Shown piece by piece: positions 1 through 12,476 of a stretch of DNA of 64,000 nt. The DNA comes from Actinernus sp. WN-2022. Its lineage: Eukaryota; Cnidaria; Anthozoa; Actiniaria; Actinernidae. The translations under genes and the position numbers were made by a program. Location of the stretch: assembly GCA_030867875.1 (NCBI GenBank), contig JAOWCC010001589.1, positions 80,251,537-80,315,536 on the forward strand, in the 5' to 3' direction. The notes below the pieces were generated by a model that searched no databases, was not told the DNA's origin, and was given only the letters and a program-made list of their open reading frames with translations. Positions within the stretch are counted from its first letter, which is position 1, and the number at the start of each line of letters is the position of its first letter.

Positions 1-1125
1 AGTGACGCTTAATCTGCTGTCAGTATCGGTACAACAGAACAGTAAGAAAAGGTTGATCCTTGACTTGAGACATGTAAATAAGTGCTTGACAAAGAAGAGG
101 ATAAAATACGAAGACTGGAAAGTGGCTACATTTCTAATATCTTAATTATTTTACTCAAAATCCCTATAATTATGTTTACATTCGATCTTAAAAGTGGTTA
201 TCACCCCGTAGAAATATTCGAAGACCACCAGACATATTTAGGCATCGCATGGTACCAAAAGTTTCTATGTATATTTACAGTGTTACCATTTGGTTTATCT
301 ACGGCTCCACATCTTTTTACAAAAATTCTAAAACCTCTAGAAAAGTACTGGATACTCCGGTGTATTAACATCGCAATATTTCTGGATGATGGTTGGGTGA
401 TCGAGCAGGATTACAAAACATGTCGGGATATAGCCATACCCGTTAGAGAAGACCTTAGGAAAGCAGGTTTCATAACTACAAATGTAATAACAAAAAGTCA
501 GTATGGGAACCTAACCAAAGCTTAGTTTGGCTTAGTAGGAATAAGATGGAATACTGTACTTGGTACCATAAAAGTTACAGAGAAAAGAATTGAGAAGATA
601 TTCCATGCTATAGAGCAAGTACAGAGAATAAAAAGGCTGATTATATTAGTCAATTAATCGATCCGGACGATTGGCAAATCATAAAAGAGTTTTTTCAATA
701 TGCCGACAGCCTCTGGGGGCCACACTCTGTCAATTATTATTGTTTTGCAAATTATTACAATAAAAAAATCCGGAGATTCTTTTCTCGTTATTGGAATCCT
801 GAGACGTCGGGTGTCAACTTTTTCATTCAAAATATAAAGACAGAGAATTGTCTTATAGTACTGCTGATATCTATTGTGGTGAGGACACTGCATTATATGA
901 AAAATCAGAAAGGTAAAGGGACAGTTATTGTACAGTACCTATGTGGCCGTTTGGCACATCGTTGCTCGAAAATTTCAATGTTATATAGTTGATTACAAAA
1001 TATGCAATGGACGAGAGGTCTTTGTGCTAGGCAGAAATCATAACTCCTTGTTCGGTTCTGAACAATTCACAGGAAACATCAAAGGATATGCAAAGAGCAA
1101 TTCCAGATTTATACGGCCTAACTGA
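1..1125 (+). pseudogene. DIRS-type retrotransposon reverse transcriptase/RNase H, decayed and open at the left edge
   Basis: Reverse transcriptase and RNase H part of a DIRS-like element, which copies RNA to DNA and integrates with a tyrosine recombinase. The segment before 140 reads KKRLILDLRHVNKCL. A second frame then gives FDLKSGYHPVEIFEDHQTYL, TVLPFGLSTAPHLFTK and the catalytic-type FLDDGW near 385. After a stop at 523 and frame changes, 630-869 reads DYISQLIDPDDWQIIKEFF, DSLWGPHSV and RFFSRYWNPETSGVNFF, the RNase H and tether region seen in DIRS polyproteins. A last frame ends near 1125 with FVLGRNHNSLFGSEQF. Several frameshifts and stops make it inactive. The element starts left of the window. 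It pairs with the tyrosine recombinase remnant at 2336-3420, in the gene order expected of DIRS. Family assignment is by motif memory, not a search. Confidence 0.8.
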
Positions 1126-1189
1126 TTCATTTATGGGTTAACATATTAAGGAAAGGAAGATTTCATACAGCACTTATAGCTGGCCGTAT

Positions 1190-1515
1190 AATATGTAGTG
1201 AAGACAAGCATTGAAGCAAAATTAACAGCACTGGCTGTAATGTAGTACTTAGACAAAGAGCGGGAAACTAAACATTCAGCACTGCCATTGGCTGTGTGAA
1301 GCACTAAAGTGGGAAGCTACACTAACAGCACAGGCTAATTACAATACTTAGTGAAAACAGGGAATCTAAGCTAGCAGCACTGGCTGTACAATAGTTAGGG
1401 AAGACGTACAGGGAAGTAAAACTAACAGTATAGGCTGTACAGTCAGTATTTAAGTGAAGAGCGGGAAGCTGAACAAACAGCACTGACTGTAATAATGTAT
1501 GCATAAGTGAACGTT
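1190..1515. repeat. imperfect tandem repeat, about 50 bp period
   Basis: A phrase close to AACAGCACTGGCTGT recurs about six times (near 1226, 1266, 1326, 1373, 1425 and 1476), interleaved with a GTGAAGAGCGGGAAGCT-like phrase. It lies inside the DIRS remnant, between the RNase H and recombinase parts. No coding capacity is seen. Confidence 0.6.
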
Positions 1516-1529
1516 GGAGGGCATGCAAT

Positions 1530-1910
1530 TCCACGTTGCGGACATATTACAGTCAGAGACCAAAAATCAGATTACAAATGCTTCCCAAACTTAATTTAAA
1601 GCTGCTTAAATTTATACATAGCACACCTTAGGTGGGCCTCTCTATTTTCAATTTAAAAAATTATAATTCCCTATCATTACTCTTTTTTAATCAATATCTA
1701 AATGTCTGTTGCGGACATTACAGCGAAAAACAACCTTAATTCCTGTGAGTTGTGAGGAGTTCCAAGGAAAAAAAAGGACTTTCTGAACTTGCTAATAACC
1801 AGAGTTCCCAACTATAATGATAAAGTTCAACAAAGCTCACTGTAGTAGTTTTTATTTGCTTTATTATGCGTTGCGGACATTACACAAAAATTGTTGCGGA
1901 CATTACATTT
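1530..1910. repeat. four dispersed copies of GTTGCGGACATTACA within the DIRS remnant
   Basis: Near-identical 15-mers occur close to 1534 (with one extra base pair step), 1708, 1869 and 1893, all in the same orientation. The spacing is irregular, so this is not a simple tandem array. They sit between the reverse transcriptase and recombinase parts. They could be internal repeats used by the element or leftovers of another insertion. The function is unknown. Confidence 0.5.
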
Positions 1911-2211
1911 TGGGAATGTGCTTAAACAAGGCCCTCACGGAGCAGGTGCAGCCAACATTCACAATATCTCACTTGTATCTGATAGACGAAGATGTATGCT
2001 CTTAACTAAAATAAAGTTTGCTAAAACATAATAGATTTGAAAATTTTCATTTTCATCATGTCTCGCACATTTCTCTGCACATATATTTTATAAGGGCGCC
2101 CTAGCTAGATTAGCTTTTTAGTTATTCTAGGGCCCCCGTACCACACACTTTCTGCTTATTTCCTTATTATTATATAAAACAAAAATGTAAATTGATTGGT
2201 ACAAATAAATA

Positions 2212-2239
2212 TATTGTTGTTGTTGTTGTTGTTGTTGTG
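2212..2239 (+). repeat. (TTG)n microsatellite
   Basis: About eight tandem TTG units precede the recombinase remnant. Confidence 0.9.
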
Positions 2240-2335
2240 GAATTGCCCTGGATCAGTGATTTGAGAGTAGCACAAATATTAATTCTATATTTAGTCAGAC
2301 TTCAGATTATGTGATCAAACAAGTCTTGGGAAGCT

Positions 2336-3420
2336 GTGCCTAATACTGTGAGAGTAAACTTTGATCAAATTGTTGAAACAATGTTGAAGTATCGAGCTGA
2401 TTCTACTGCTAAAACATATCTGAGAAGAATAAAGAATTTCTTTGAGTGGTGTAGATGTAGTGGTATACCTATGCAATTACCATTCCCCGATTACCATATT
2501 CCCCGTTGTTGCACTTTATTTGATAGAGTTGAAACAGAAGGAAAAGTCTAGTCCAGTGCTTATCACAGCCAAAGCAGCACTAAAGTGGTTGCACTTGTTT
2601 GCACCAGAAGAGGTAGACTTCAACCCATGATACAGAAAAAGAAACCAATAACTGCAGATATCATCAAGAAAATTAGACGTATTCAGTGAAGAAAAAGTAA
2701 AAGACCTGAGAATTGCAGCATTTTATACTTTAGGATTTGCAGGATTTTTTCGCTTTAAACGAATTAAGCAATATACAACCTGCCAATATTGACTTTATAA
2801 GGAAGAGTATGTAAATATTTTTGTACCAAGAAGCAAGACAGATATTTACAGGGAAGGCAATTGCGTCTATATTAGTAAATTAGGTGGCAAGTACTGTCCT
2901 GTTAAGGAATTATTTGCCTGAAAATAGGAATGTTATGTCTTATCCCCTCTCTATTACATGTATATTTCTCTGTTACCTTTAGAAATAAATGATCATGTGT
3001 GGTATGGACTAAGGGGTAGCAATTAAACACATCCCCTCTAGGGGTCAGCAGTCTTCGGCCTCACTCGCAGGTAGTTGTCAGAAGCAACAAGGTCAACTTT
3101 ATACTTTTTACAGAAATATATGAAGGCAGCTAATATAGAGAACAATAGTACCCTACTGCTCTTCTGACCTCTAATTTTCCATAAAAGTAGATCTACCTAT
3201 TCTTTAAGAAAGGGATCACTCTCATATACCAGGTGTAGAGAAATATTCAAGGATACCAGCTTGGTTATAATGCAAAAGAATATGGCATCCACAGCTTGAG
3301 ATCTGGCGGGGTAACGTCTGTTGTGCATAACAGTAATAATAATGTATCTGAAAGGTTACCGACATATCTAAGAAAGTACAAGAAAGTACTGAAAAAAGAC
3401 TTGAGGTTACAAGTTATCTA
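2336..3420 (+). pseudogene. tyrosine recombinase of the DIRS-type element, decayed
   Basis: Integrase of the DIRS-like element, a tyrosine recombinase that would insert the circular DNA copy. The first frame (2336-2551) reads STAKTYLRRIKNFFEWC, the SAM-like core-binding domain. It continues through a second frame with ALKWLHLFAPEEVDFNP, then IAAFYTLGFAGFFRF and VFVPRSKTD-like pieces from 2700 to 2850. Near 3267-3350 the catalytic segment YGIHSLRSGGVTSVV supplies the H-x-x-R pair (His codon at 3290, Arg codon at 3299). Frame changes and a stop near 3419 make it non-functional. The start at 2336 only marks where readable homology begins. Confidence 0.75.
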
Positions 3421-3547
3421 GGCTTAACTTAGAATTAATGGTAATAAAATTGTTGTAACAAACGCAGCATTGTTTAAGTCAATAAGAATAATAAACCGCT
3501 ATCGGATCTTCTTCTTCTTCCAGTTTCACTCACCCCCTTCACTAATT

Positions 3548-3658
3548 AACAATTATTCACCAAAGTGGAGGTGAATAGTGGTGGATATTTACCGAGCCGC
3601 TTCGGCGAGGTAAATATCCACCACTACTCACCAACACATACTGAGGTGAATAATTGTT
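3548..3658. mobile_element. hairpin MITE, 111 bp
   Basis: The left arm starts AACAATTATTCACC and the right arm ends GGTGAATAATTGTT. Inside, GGTGGATATTTACC pairs with GGTAAATATCCACC around a short CCGCTTCGGCGAGG loop. It has no coding capacity. Short imperfect palindromes of this type are a MITE hallmark. I could not define a target duplication. Confidence 0.75.
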
Positions 3659-3659
3659 T

Positions 3660-4179
3660 TAGTATAATATACCACAAAACGGGTGAATAGCCAGCACCAA
3701 ATAGTTACTTTATTTACTGTCAAATGGACAAAAAGTCGTGCAAGGTGATCACTGCTTTGCTTGGAGGTGAATATGAAATCGTATTCACTGTTTGAGTAGC
3801 CAATCAGAGCACGCGAAAAGTGATATTCACTGGTGTGGGATATACTAATGAAGATTATTGTAAGCGTTAATAGTACAAATAATAATTAATAATAAAAACA
3901 AATGATAGGTTTTAGTTGGATCTGCAAGTGAATCCAACCATATAACATGCATGGTGTTATTTGTTGTTATTACAAGGAATTTGAGGGGTAAAATAAGTTA
4001 TGTTCATTTGAACGTAGTGAATTAGAATGTAATGCATGTTCTTTGCGATATTTCGCCACACTTCAAACCTTTTGGTGAACCTCATACATTTCCTATCAAA
4101 TTATATACAAACACGTTGTGTGGGCTGCCTGTGGTGAGATTACATATTTAGCAATGACATCAAGGGCTTTGTGGCTTAC
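3660..4179. other. no gene seen; 3' flank and intron side of CPES-like gene A
   Basis: This would be the start of intron 1 of gene A on the minus strand. I looked for a second exon resembling the one at 17761-17883 and found none. The sequence is AT-rich and carries motifs such as GGTGAATAGCCAGCACC that resemble the adjoining MITE. Confidence 0.5.
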
Positions 4180-4944
4180 CTTAGGAATATTAGGATTCGG
4201 TGATTCCAATAAATCGTTGTAAGATCGTACGAAGTAATCCCAACATGCACTCCTGAGAACTAGTTGGAAAGTAACTATAAACATCTTGACCATAACCGTG
4301 CGGCGACTTATATGCACAAACTTCTCCACTTCTCCATCGCTACTGAGTGATTTCCTAGTACCCAGTTCATGTTCTCCATAAACTCTGGTTTTCACACGCT
4401 TTAGCGGTGGAAAACGAGTGAGTAATAAAGTACAGGCCATAGCCGTGAGAATTCCACCACAGAGGTCCGTAAATGCGTCAATTATGTAGCCCATCGAACC
4501 AAAACCCGAAGTGTATGTGTTCCTCTTGTTAGCTTGCGCCCTGTAAACTACGCCATCTAAGACATCGAGCTGGTAACGAAACTCGTACAAGGCGACACCG
4601 AATCGCCTTACTCCCAGTCGGCCTGAAGTCATACACTTAGCCGCGACGATAGCACAGCATAAGTGAATACCACTTATTAGATTCGGCGTAACACCTGGAA
4701 TAGTAGAGATGCCGAGTCTGTCCTCGGCGAGTTCCATCAACGGAAGATTGATGTAATGGCTGGTATGGTCTTGCATTCGAAGTTTGATGGATTTCACGGG
4801 GAACATCATTCCATCTGAACTAGACGCGTTGTAAACTGATCCATGCTCGGCTAATTCACCAAAGAAACTCAAGTCCATCCATATGAAGAACGTGAAAAGG
4901 GCGAAAACAAAATAAAAACCACAACTCTCTTCGCAGCCACCCAT
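4180..4944 (-). CDS. CPES-like gene A, first coding exon (255 codons)
   Basis: First exon of a membrane CDP-alcohol phosphatidyltransferase of the ceramide phosphoethanolamine synthase type. In insects that enzyme transfers phosphoethanolamine from CDP-ethanolamine to ceramide in the Golgi. Translation begins MGGCEESCGFYF at 4944 in a good context (AAAATGG). A hydrophobic N-terminal segment covers residues 9-24. The catalytic signature is D127-x2-D130-G131-x2-Y134-R135, then G152-x3-D156-x3-D160, with Tyr where the generic signature has Ala. More hydrophobic stretches follow at about 161-176 and 218-232. The frame stays open to 4096, but a donor (CCTAAG/GTAAGC) ends the exon at 4180 in phase 0, exactly where the paralogue at 55800 has its donor. 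Later exons are not in the window and should lie to the left. About two thirds of the first 60 residues match the paralogue. Family assignment is from motifs; the choice of ceramide as substrate is inferred. Confidence 0.8.
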
Positions 4945-5679
4945 TTTGATGTAGACAACAAACAGCTAGATACACCGTTTAGATATGAAAGGGCTGTAAA
5001 CTATCGGCACCAGAAAGTCCCTCTAAATCTATCCCACTGAAATATTATTGGCTTAAAACTATCTTCATTCGGAAATGAAGTGAACTTTCCACTCGCGCCC
5101 GCCGAAGCTAGCGAAGGAAATTTCGCTTTTGACGAACGAATATATTAGTCGTCATCCTCACGTGACAAAATGGGCTGATTGTTCTCTTTTCTGTGTGCAA
5201 ATCAACAAAGACTGTCACGCGTTCTTATCTTTTCTCATGGTTTTGTGACTCAATGTTTTAAAAACATTACACAATTTACGCTCTGTTTTGATTGTTATCT
5301 ATATGTGCCGGTGAAGTGCTTCTTTCGAGTTCGTTTCAATCAGAGCTACATGTACTAGCAATGTTATTAAAGCAGAGAACTCGAAAAGAAACTGCTTTAA
5401 TTTTGCCCCAGACTCTTGAAATATGTTTGTAGGCTACACAACAGAAATAAATCAGAAGAACGACAATGAATTCTATAAATTTGCATACGTATTGTAAAAC
5501 CGTGAAAACGATATGCAAATAATAGACCCTTCCACGTTTTTTTTTTAAACTTTCGATATATACGAAAAACAGCAAAACCGTCGATACTGCTGATTGAAAA
5601 GAGCACCTCGAAGTTAGTCAAAATCCCAAATTTGAGAGTTATATCTTGAATAGGAGCAAAGTTAAAAAAGGAAAAGTTT
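4945..5679. other. upstream region of CPES-like gene A; nothing else recognised
   Basis: This should contain the promoter and 5' UTR of gene A on the minus strand. I see no clear TATA or initiator that decides a start site. Two overlapping minus-strand open stretches of 74-79 codons (5336-5621) have no recognisable motif and are probably chance. Confidence 0.4.
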
Positions 5680-6369
5680 ACAAAATTTTCGGACGGTACA
5701 AAGTGCAGGTTGGGTGCATATTGACAGTTTTCGGTTGATAAATAAAATAATTATATCAATAGATAAATAAAATAAATAATACATTTATGGGTATGACTTT
5801 TTGGCGATCTTCGCTGGTTCTGCAAGAACCCACAGTACCTTCCAGCCGTTATTTATGTCGTCACGCAGTTTTTTGTTTGCCGACGATTGATATGATACGA
5901 AAGTCTAGCCTGATTTTCAGACGGACGATCCCTCCTCTTTGTCATCTTCTTATTTTTCTGAACTGCTCACAATACTTTGAAATATTACCGTTCAATAAAT
6001 CTCCCTTAATTTATCCTAAAGAAAGCTTTGATTTATAAATACTCCACTTCGCGCATTCTCCACTTCGCGCATTCTCTTGCCGTTAACGATAGGAAATGGA
6101 CAATGTGAAATACGACGTTTACCGTCTCGTTTTTCTCGCACATAGAGGTTTCTCTCGGCGACAGGAAAGGAAATTTTCTGACATTTTGAGGTTTTTGTTG
6201 TCGATTTTCATTTCATTAATTAATTTATTATTTATTTATTTATCTAATTTATATTAGCTAATTTGCTAATTTAATATTTATTTTATTTATCTATTGATAT
6301 ATTTCATTTATCAACCGAAAACTGTCAACCTACACCAAACCTGCACTTTGTACCCTCCGCAAAATTGTG
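5680..6369. mobile_element. TIR element (MITE-like), about 690 bp
   Basis: About 100-bp inverted arms: the left arm carries GGTACAAAGTGCAGGTTGGG and GACAGTTTTCGGTTGATAAA (5693-5790), and the complement lies at 6250-6369. The interior is AT-rich with TTTATTTA tracts near the right arm. An 83-codon plus-strand open stretch (5787-6038) has no recognised domain. It is followed directly by a second small inverted repeat, GTATGGAAATGTTGACTGGG / CCCAGTCGAAATTTCCATAC (6369-6441), enclosing long C runs. Confidence 0.65.
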
Positions 6370-6441
6370 TATGGAAATGTTGACTGGGGGTCAAGTTTGT
6401 GCCCCCCCCCCCCACCCCCCCCCCAGTCGAAATTTCCATAC

Positions 6442-7136
6442 AAACGTCTGTTAAGTTTCCCGACATTTTCCGAAGCGGGGAAAAATTAAAGGACTTTGAG
6501 AAAGTCTAGCATTTTGGAAGAACAAGACGAGTAATTTGGCGATGAATAAGCACCGACCTGTGATATTTTATAAGCAACTCACTACGTTCACGCTTCGTTT
6601 CCGCCAGCCACAGAATGCAACAAATGTGGCGTGATTGGCCTGTCATAATGAAATGACAATGAAGGATAATTAATTATGAAAAGTATAGCAAAATATTGTT
6701 ATGACTTTACTGATTTTTTTAATGATTGCATTAGTAAGGGATTGTAAGTTTATTTGTTATCGTAATTATGTTGTTGTTGCTATCTTTGTATCAAAATGTA
6801 CCACTGGTGGTATCTTTGAATGAATAAATAAAATAAAATAAATATAAAGATACAGACAGACATACATATGTATAGTAACGGTCTTAATACATGTATTTGT
6901 AACTGCGGCCTTATCAGAATCCGGCGGAAAATGCATGAAATAAAGCTTAATTAAGAAATACTGGACAACAACAACAAATCCTTTTATTTCACACCTATTA
7001 TTATATTTACAGTTCCTTGTTTGAAAAAAAAAGTAGCAAAATATGAAAAAGTCAATGACAAAGGTACAATATACGTATTAAAGGTGTCTAGGGGCTAAAT
7101 AAACAAAGGTTTTCTAGTTAGCCCCTAGCCATGTAA
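6442..7136. other. no gene; retroelement tail fragments
   Basis: Around 6815-6845 there is an AATAAATAAAATAAAATAAA tail. From 6965 the sequence CAACAACAACAAATCC begins what looks like the 3' end of a minus-strand retroelement, which would run to about 7130. No open frame supports either. Confidence 0.35.
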
Positions 7137-7149
7137 AGATACATTATTA

Positions 7150-8893
7150 CTCGGGCTGCCTGTGGCAGCACCGAGTCTTAAAATGCAAGTCGTTTTTTGT
7201 TTTTTTGTTTTTTTTAGTTGGGTGTCGCAAAATTTCTGCGCATGCGTCAAAGGTCAAGTTCACCACCAATCAGATCGCACTGTGCTGGTCACGTAACACT
7301 CGCCAGGTTACTTTGTTTACATAATTTAATACAGTAAATCAAAATGGTCGACCCGCGAGTGAGAAAGCCTTCCAACAGGCTCAGGATATTTCAATTGACG
7401 CTCTTGTTGACCATAAAAATACATGAACAACGTAATACATTCGATCAGCGCTGTCTGGACAGATCCAATGTACATTTAGAAACGTAAGCGAAATACAATA
7501 TCCAAACACGTTTGGATGTCAACGGGTATCGAATTATAATCAAAGGTTAGCTTCCGTCAGGCTCGCTCAGATAAGAAAGTTCAAAGCACTCAGACTTGGC
7601 GAGACAAGGAGATATCAATTTCAATGAGTCATTGTCAGAAATATATTCCATCGTGGGCAATTATGCAATACAACCTAAATTGTACAGCTAAGGCATGTTT
7701 TACGACAGAATAACCAGAGTCTTTCTACTGGATTGAGAGCTCGAGACATTATACATGTCTGCTAATATGGGGAAAACTGAAACAAAAATGAACTTTGACG
7801 GCAGAAACCCTCATTGAGCCAAGCGGAATATTTACATGATCCGCTTTTTACAAACCTTAGTTCAGTGTATGCCAACTGAAATGCTGTGCTCGTTTTCTGG
7901 TAACGGCTCAGTGGGGAAACTACACGAACAAGCAGCATGAACTGCCAGCAAAGAGAGAGGAAAAAGTACTTGAAATGCACAGCGCTAGCTGAAGTAGGGA
8001 ATATATATATAATATCTGAGACGTTAAATTACGTTACTGTGAAGAGGATCAAAATTCAAGTTCTGTCTTCTGCCGTGACTCGTGAGAGAAATTGGAAAAG
8101 ATCTAGCTGTTTCATTCAGACACTGGCAAATTTATTGAAAGCTATGGGCTTACTTTATGAGATTATTATTCATTGTGGAATGAAAGGAAACAGGTTAGCT
8201 GAAAGTTAAGTTCGAGGTAGGCTTCGACTTTCATTCCGATTCAGTGCATATGTGCACGAAGGTGGGATGCTGTCGACAACACTACCAAAAGGTCCAAAAC
8301 GAAAGATTCAGCTACGTAAGTACTGTAAGTAAACTCTTTTGATTTGAATAAATTTCCTCTCAGTTTGGCCGTTAATGTCCTTTTTCTTCTAATTAACGCT
8401 TTATTTAACATCTCTGTGATTTAGAGTATGCGTACCTCAGAATAAATTATTTGAAAGGTCAACTGAACTCTTGTGTCGAATTAAGCGCAAATGTTTTTGT
8501 AAAACAGTCTGTGAAATTGAGAAGCGGACTTAGAAGAGCTTTCTCATTAGGAATTTTAAAAAAATTCTTGCTATTAAATTTATGTTTCATTTCACATTTA
8601 TTCATACAGTTTTAGCCGGACATTTCCCCGAGTTTTTGATCTATTTTCAATCAAATTCAAAGTCTGAATATGTCATTGTATTGCATTTATACACTTGAAT
8701 TGCCAGTATTCTGTTGTTCAAATCCTGCGTTATCATAGTCATGTGATAAAAGCAATTAATAGACCAGACGTTTTTATGACGTTCTCACTGGCGAATTAAA
8801 GCACGACTTGTTACTAAGAGGATTTCAAATGAAAGTGTATTTCATCTTCAATCTCACGTGGCCCGAGTGAAAGCCCAGATGGGCTCTTGTTAA
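7150..8893. mobile_element. possible non-autonomous transposon, 1.7 kb
   Basis: The left end ACTCGGGCTGCCTGTGGCAG shares an inverted ACTCGGGC core with the right end near 8862 (GCCCGAGT). Each end also has a small internal palindrome (left ACTCGG...CCGAGT; right GAGCCCATCTGGGCTT on the complement). Two overlapping short open stretches on opposite strands (7762-7980 minus, 7937-8209 plus) have no recognised motif. The boundary match is short, so this is tentative. Confidence 0.35.
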
Positions 8894-8894
8894 T

Positions 8895-11800
8895 GTAGTG
8901 ACACAAATAAAACAAAATACGAACAAGACACATACAATAACAAACATTGACAGTTAAAGGCTTGATTTAAATTGCTTTTGAATTAGAAATTGTTTTACTT
9001 TTTTAGGAAATGTGAAATTTGTGAGATTTTTTAAATGACTGGGAAGTTCTTGCCAGAGATCAACTGTTGCTGATGATACAGACTGTTTTCCAATGTTGGT
9101 TCTTGTGCGTGATTTATAGAAATTTTTGTTGGTGGCATATCGCGTACTATAAGAATGGACTTCACTAGCATACTGAAAATAGTTTTGAAATATATTAGGT
9201 AACTCATTTCTATGCCACTTATGAGCAAATTTGAGGGCTTGTAAATTGTATATAGCATTAACGGAGAGAATATTTAACAGATTCATAAGGGGTAGAGCAC
9301 TTTCTGTGTTATGCCCATGGGTAATGGCAAAAACATAACTCTTATCACTATATTTTGTTTCGTTTGGACTTTTTTAATTTGTGTTTTATAGGCACTTCCC
9401 CATGCGAGGATAGCATATGAAATGTAGGGGTAGATAAGGCTATAGTATAGTTGTTTTAGTTGGGCTAGAGACATGTAATGCCTTAATTTATAAAAGATGC
9501 CAATATTTCGGGCAATTCTGGAGCAAGTATAAGCTATATGGTATTTCCATGTGAGCTTGTCGTCAATTAACACTCCCAGATATTTAATGTGGTCCTTTTT
9601 TTCTAGAGACTTACATGTTCCATCTTTATTTGTTAATTTGATATTTATGTTTTCAATTCCTTTTTCCCTGGGAGATTTAATTATCATAAAATTCGTTTCC
9701 TTAATGTTTATAGATAATTTATTTATATCACACCATTCTTTTATGTTGGCAAGCTCTTCATTAACAGGTTTTTCAAGATCGCTGATGGAGGGAGACGATG
9801 CAAATACGTTAGTGTCGTCAGCAAATATTCGAAAGGATAATTTATCCGAGCAGTTTGAAATGTCATTAATATAGATTAGGAATAAAAGCGGACCCAGAGA
9901 GCTTCCTTGTGGGATGCCACATACTATTGTTTGTTTTGGTGATTCCATATTATTTAAATATACATATTGTTGCCTATTTGAGAGGTAGCTAATAAACCAT
10001 TGTAGAGGGGTTCCTCTTATACCGTACGCCTCTTATTTCTTCAGCAAGATTTTGTGGTTTACCGTATCAAATGCCTTTGAGAAGTCTAGAAATACCCCAC
10101 ACGTAAAAAGATTATCATCAATTGCTTTTTTAAGATTATCAGTTATTTCCACTATAGCCTGTTCCGTTGATCTACCCTTCCGAAAGCCAAATTGGAATTT
10201 GCTTAGAATTTCATGCTTTTCCAAGTAATTTATAATTTGTGAGTAGACTAGCTTTTCAAAGATTTGTGTAAAGGAGGAGAGCGTAGAAATGGGGCGAAAG
10301 TTAGATGGATCTGTTATTTCGCCACCTTTGTCTACTGGGGTTACTTGGGATATTTTAAGGATATCTGGCATAATACCTTGTTCGAGAGAGATTAAAGACT
10401 GCTGTCAGGGCTTCGCTGATGTGATCCACAGCCAATTTGATACATTTTTGTGGAACACCAATAGTTGATTTATTGGTTTTTAGACCCTGAACTGCGTCCC
10501 ACACTTCATGAACATGTATAGCACGGAACATAAAACTATTTCTAAATGACCTTTTAATATATCGAGTAGGGTTAGAATTATCGTAAGTTGGTATTTGCGC
10601 AGCTAGATGGGGACCAATATTAATAAAGTGAGAATTAAGTTGTTCGCAAACGTCTTTCTTATCCGTATAACACCTGTTATTATAGAACAATTTATTTATA
10701 GAAATGCAGGACTTCTTTTTCCTGTTGATTAACATGCCTATCAAGCTCCAGGTTGCTTTTATATTTTCTTTATGTAGGTTAAATTGAGATGTTAATTTTT
10801 TTTTTCGCTGATTCTTTAAGTTTGTTTAGTTTGTTATTATATATCTTATATTGTTTTACTTTGTCTAGATCCTTACTGAGGAAGTGAGATTAAACATTTT
10901 TTGTCTTTTTTTTTATTGAAATTAACAAGCACTTTGATATCCAGGGCTTTCTCAACAACCGTTGTTGTGCGTTAGAGGTTTTCTTTATGGGGGCATGTTT
11001 ATCAGTAATTTCTTTTAAAGTATCAACAATCTTATTCATACTCTGATTAACATCTGAGCTAACAAGATTACTAAAATTTATGCTATTAAGATCACCAATA
11101 AATAGTTCATTGCTGAAACTGGAAAAATCTCTATAATATCTGCTCTCCTTTACTATCGGAAGTTTATTTGCTATAGTACAAAAAACAGGCAAGTGATCGG
11201 ATATATCGGCAAGGCAAATTCCAGATTTCATGACTTTTTGCGGAAAGTTTGTATAGATATGGTCAATGAGCGTAGCAGTATGGTTAGTGACTCTGGTTGC
11301 TTTAGTAATCAATGGCAAATAACCTAGATTTAGTAGCATATCAAGGTAATCTGATGTTTGGTTGTCTGAGTTATATTTAAAAAAATCAATATTTATATCA
11401 CCGGTCAGTGTAAGCTTCACATCCTTCACTGTTTAACATTTCTAATTTACATTTAAGAGCTTCATGGAAGCGCTCACGATTTTGCGATGGGTGCCTATAA
11501 ATACAACCAATGACGATGTTCTTTTGTTTCGTTCTTGGAATTTCGATCCAACAATTTTCAAGACCCTCAGAAAGACCAGGGTCTAAGTCGTTTCTTCTTC
11601 TGAAATTAATGCCTTCCAATACATAGAACCCTACGCCTCCCGCTAAGGTTTCAGAGTTCACTCCTAAGAAATTATAACCTGGAATCGAGATATTGTGTTG
11701 ACTATTTTCAGTAAGCTTTGTTTCAGTAATAGCTATGATATTCGGTAACTCTTTTACTGTTAGCAAGACATCACTTAATAAAGTCAATTTTTTCGGTAAA

Positions 11801-12072
11801 CTGCGAATATTGCAATGTAATATTGAGAATCCTTTATGCTTAATATTGGAAAACCTAGAGCCAGATTGCTTTATAGTATGATATTTAGATTCTGTGAAAT
11901 CATGAACAAAATTTTCATTACAATCATTTGCCTTTTCTGGACTTTCGATAATGTTTTTGAACAGATCTCTAGAGTCAAGTATTAGATTAGCTGAATTGTG
12001 AACCCAGGCTCCTGTTTCTTTTATAAGTTCTTCACTAGTAAGATTGTAAAATGGAAGCTCACTTAACATCAT
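8895..12072 (-). pseudogene. CR1-like LINE, nearly full length, decayed
   Basis: Non-LTR retrotransposon on the minus strand with its order preserved. The endonuclease (12072-10890) contains FSILHCNIRSLPKK, ITETKLTENS, GGVGFYV, IGCIYRHPS, GDINIDF and ISDHLPVF. The reverse transcriptase (10744-9283) contains FRPISTLSSFTQIFEKLVYS, FQFGFRKGRSTEQA, FLDFSKAFDTVNHKILL, GIPQGSSLGPLLFLIYIND, FADDTNVF and YLGVLIDDKLTW. A C-terminal tail region (9286-8954) contains SYSTRYATNKNFY and LWQELPSHLKN. Frame breaks at about 11400, 10890-10745, 10365, 10030-9950 and 9285 prevent translation. The catalytic FADD box survives. The 3' end lies near 8895 at the edge of the preceding element. Confidence 0.85.
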
Positions 12073-12185
12073 AACAACAGCCTGGAGACCTGTTTTGACT
12101 GGAACTCAACATCACTGAAGTTGTCTGTTAGCTCAATCCGTGGCTCAGAGTATTTCACTGGCGTTTTGACAACGTTCTTGCTGTA

Positions 12186-12476
12186 GGCTTACTGTATTTT
12201 GCGAAACGAAACGAAACGAAATTTTGTACTTGCTCCTCTCAGTTCTCCTCGGGATAGATTCGCGGTCTACGTTTCCTCTGATAGCAGGCTCGATTTTCAG
12301 TTACTACTTGAAGATGTTGATACACTGGGAAAGAGCCGAGAAACGAGATGATAAAGTAAAATGATAGAGATCTCTGCTAGCAGGGAATCTATACGTTCAG
12401 TGACCTTCAGTATGTATTGATTCGCAAATTAAAATTACAACTTCGTTTCGTTTCGTTTCGCAAAACACAGTAAGCC
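12186..12476. mobile_element. TIR MITE with GAAAC-rich ends, 291 bp
   Basis: Both ends read GGCTTACTGT[A/G]TTTTGCG followed by GAAACGAAACGAAACGAA, in inverted orientation. The flanks CTTGCTGTA and TTTGCCGTA agree at 7 of 9 positions and may be an aged 9-bp target duplication. It has no coding capacity. Confidence 0.75.

Noticed and set aside
4096..4179. Continuation of CPES gene A frame beyond 4180
   Set aside because: A good donor at the same position as in the paralogue ends the exon; the 27 extra codons have no counterpart.
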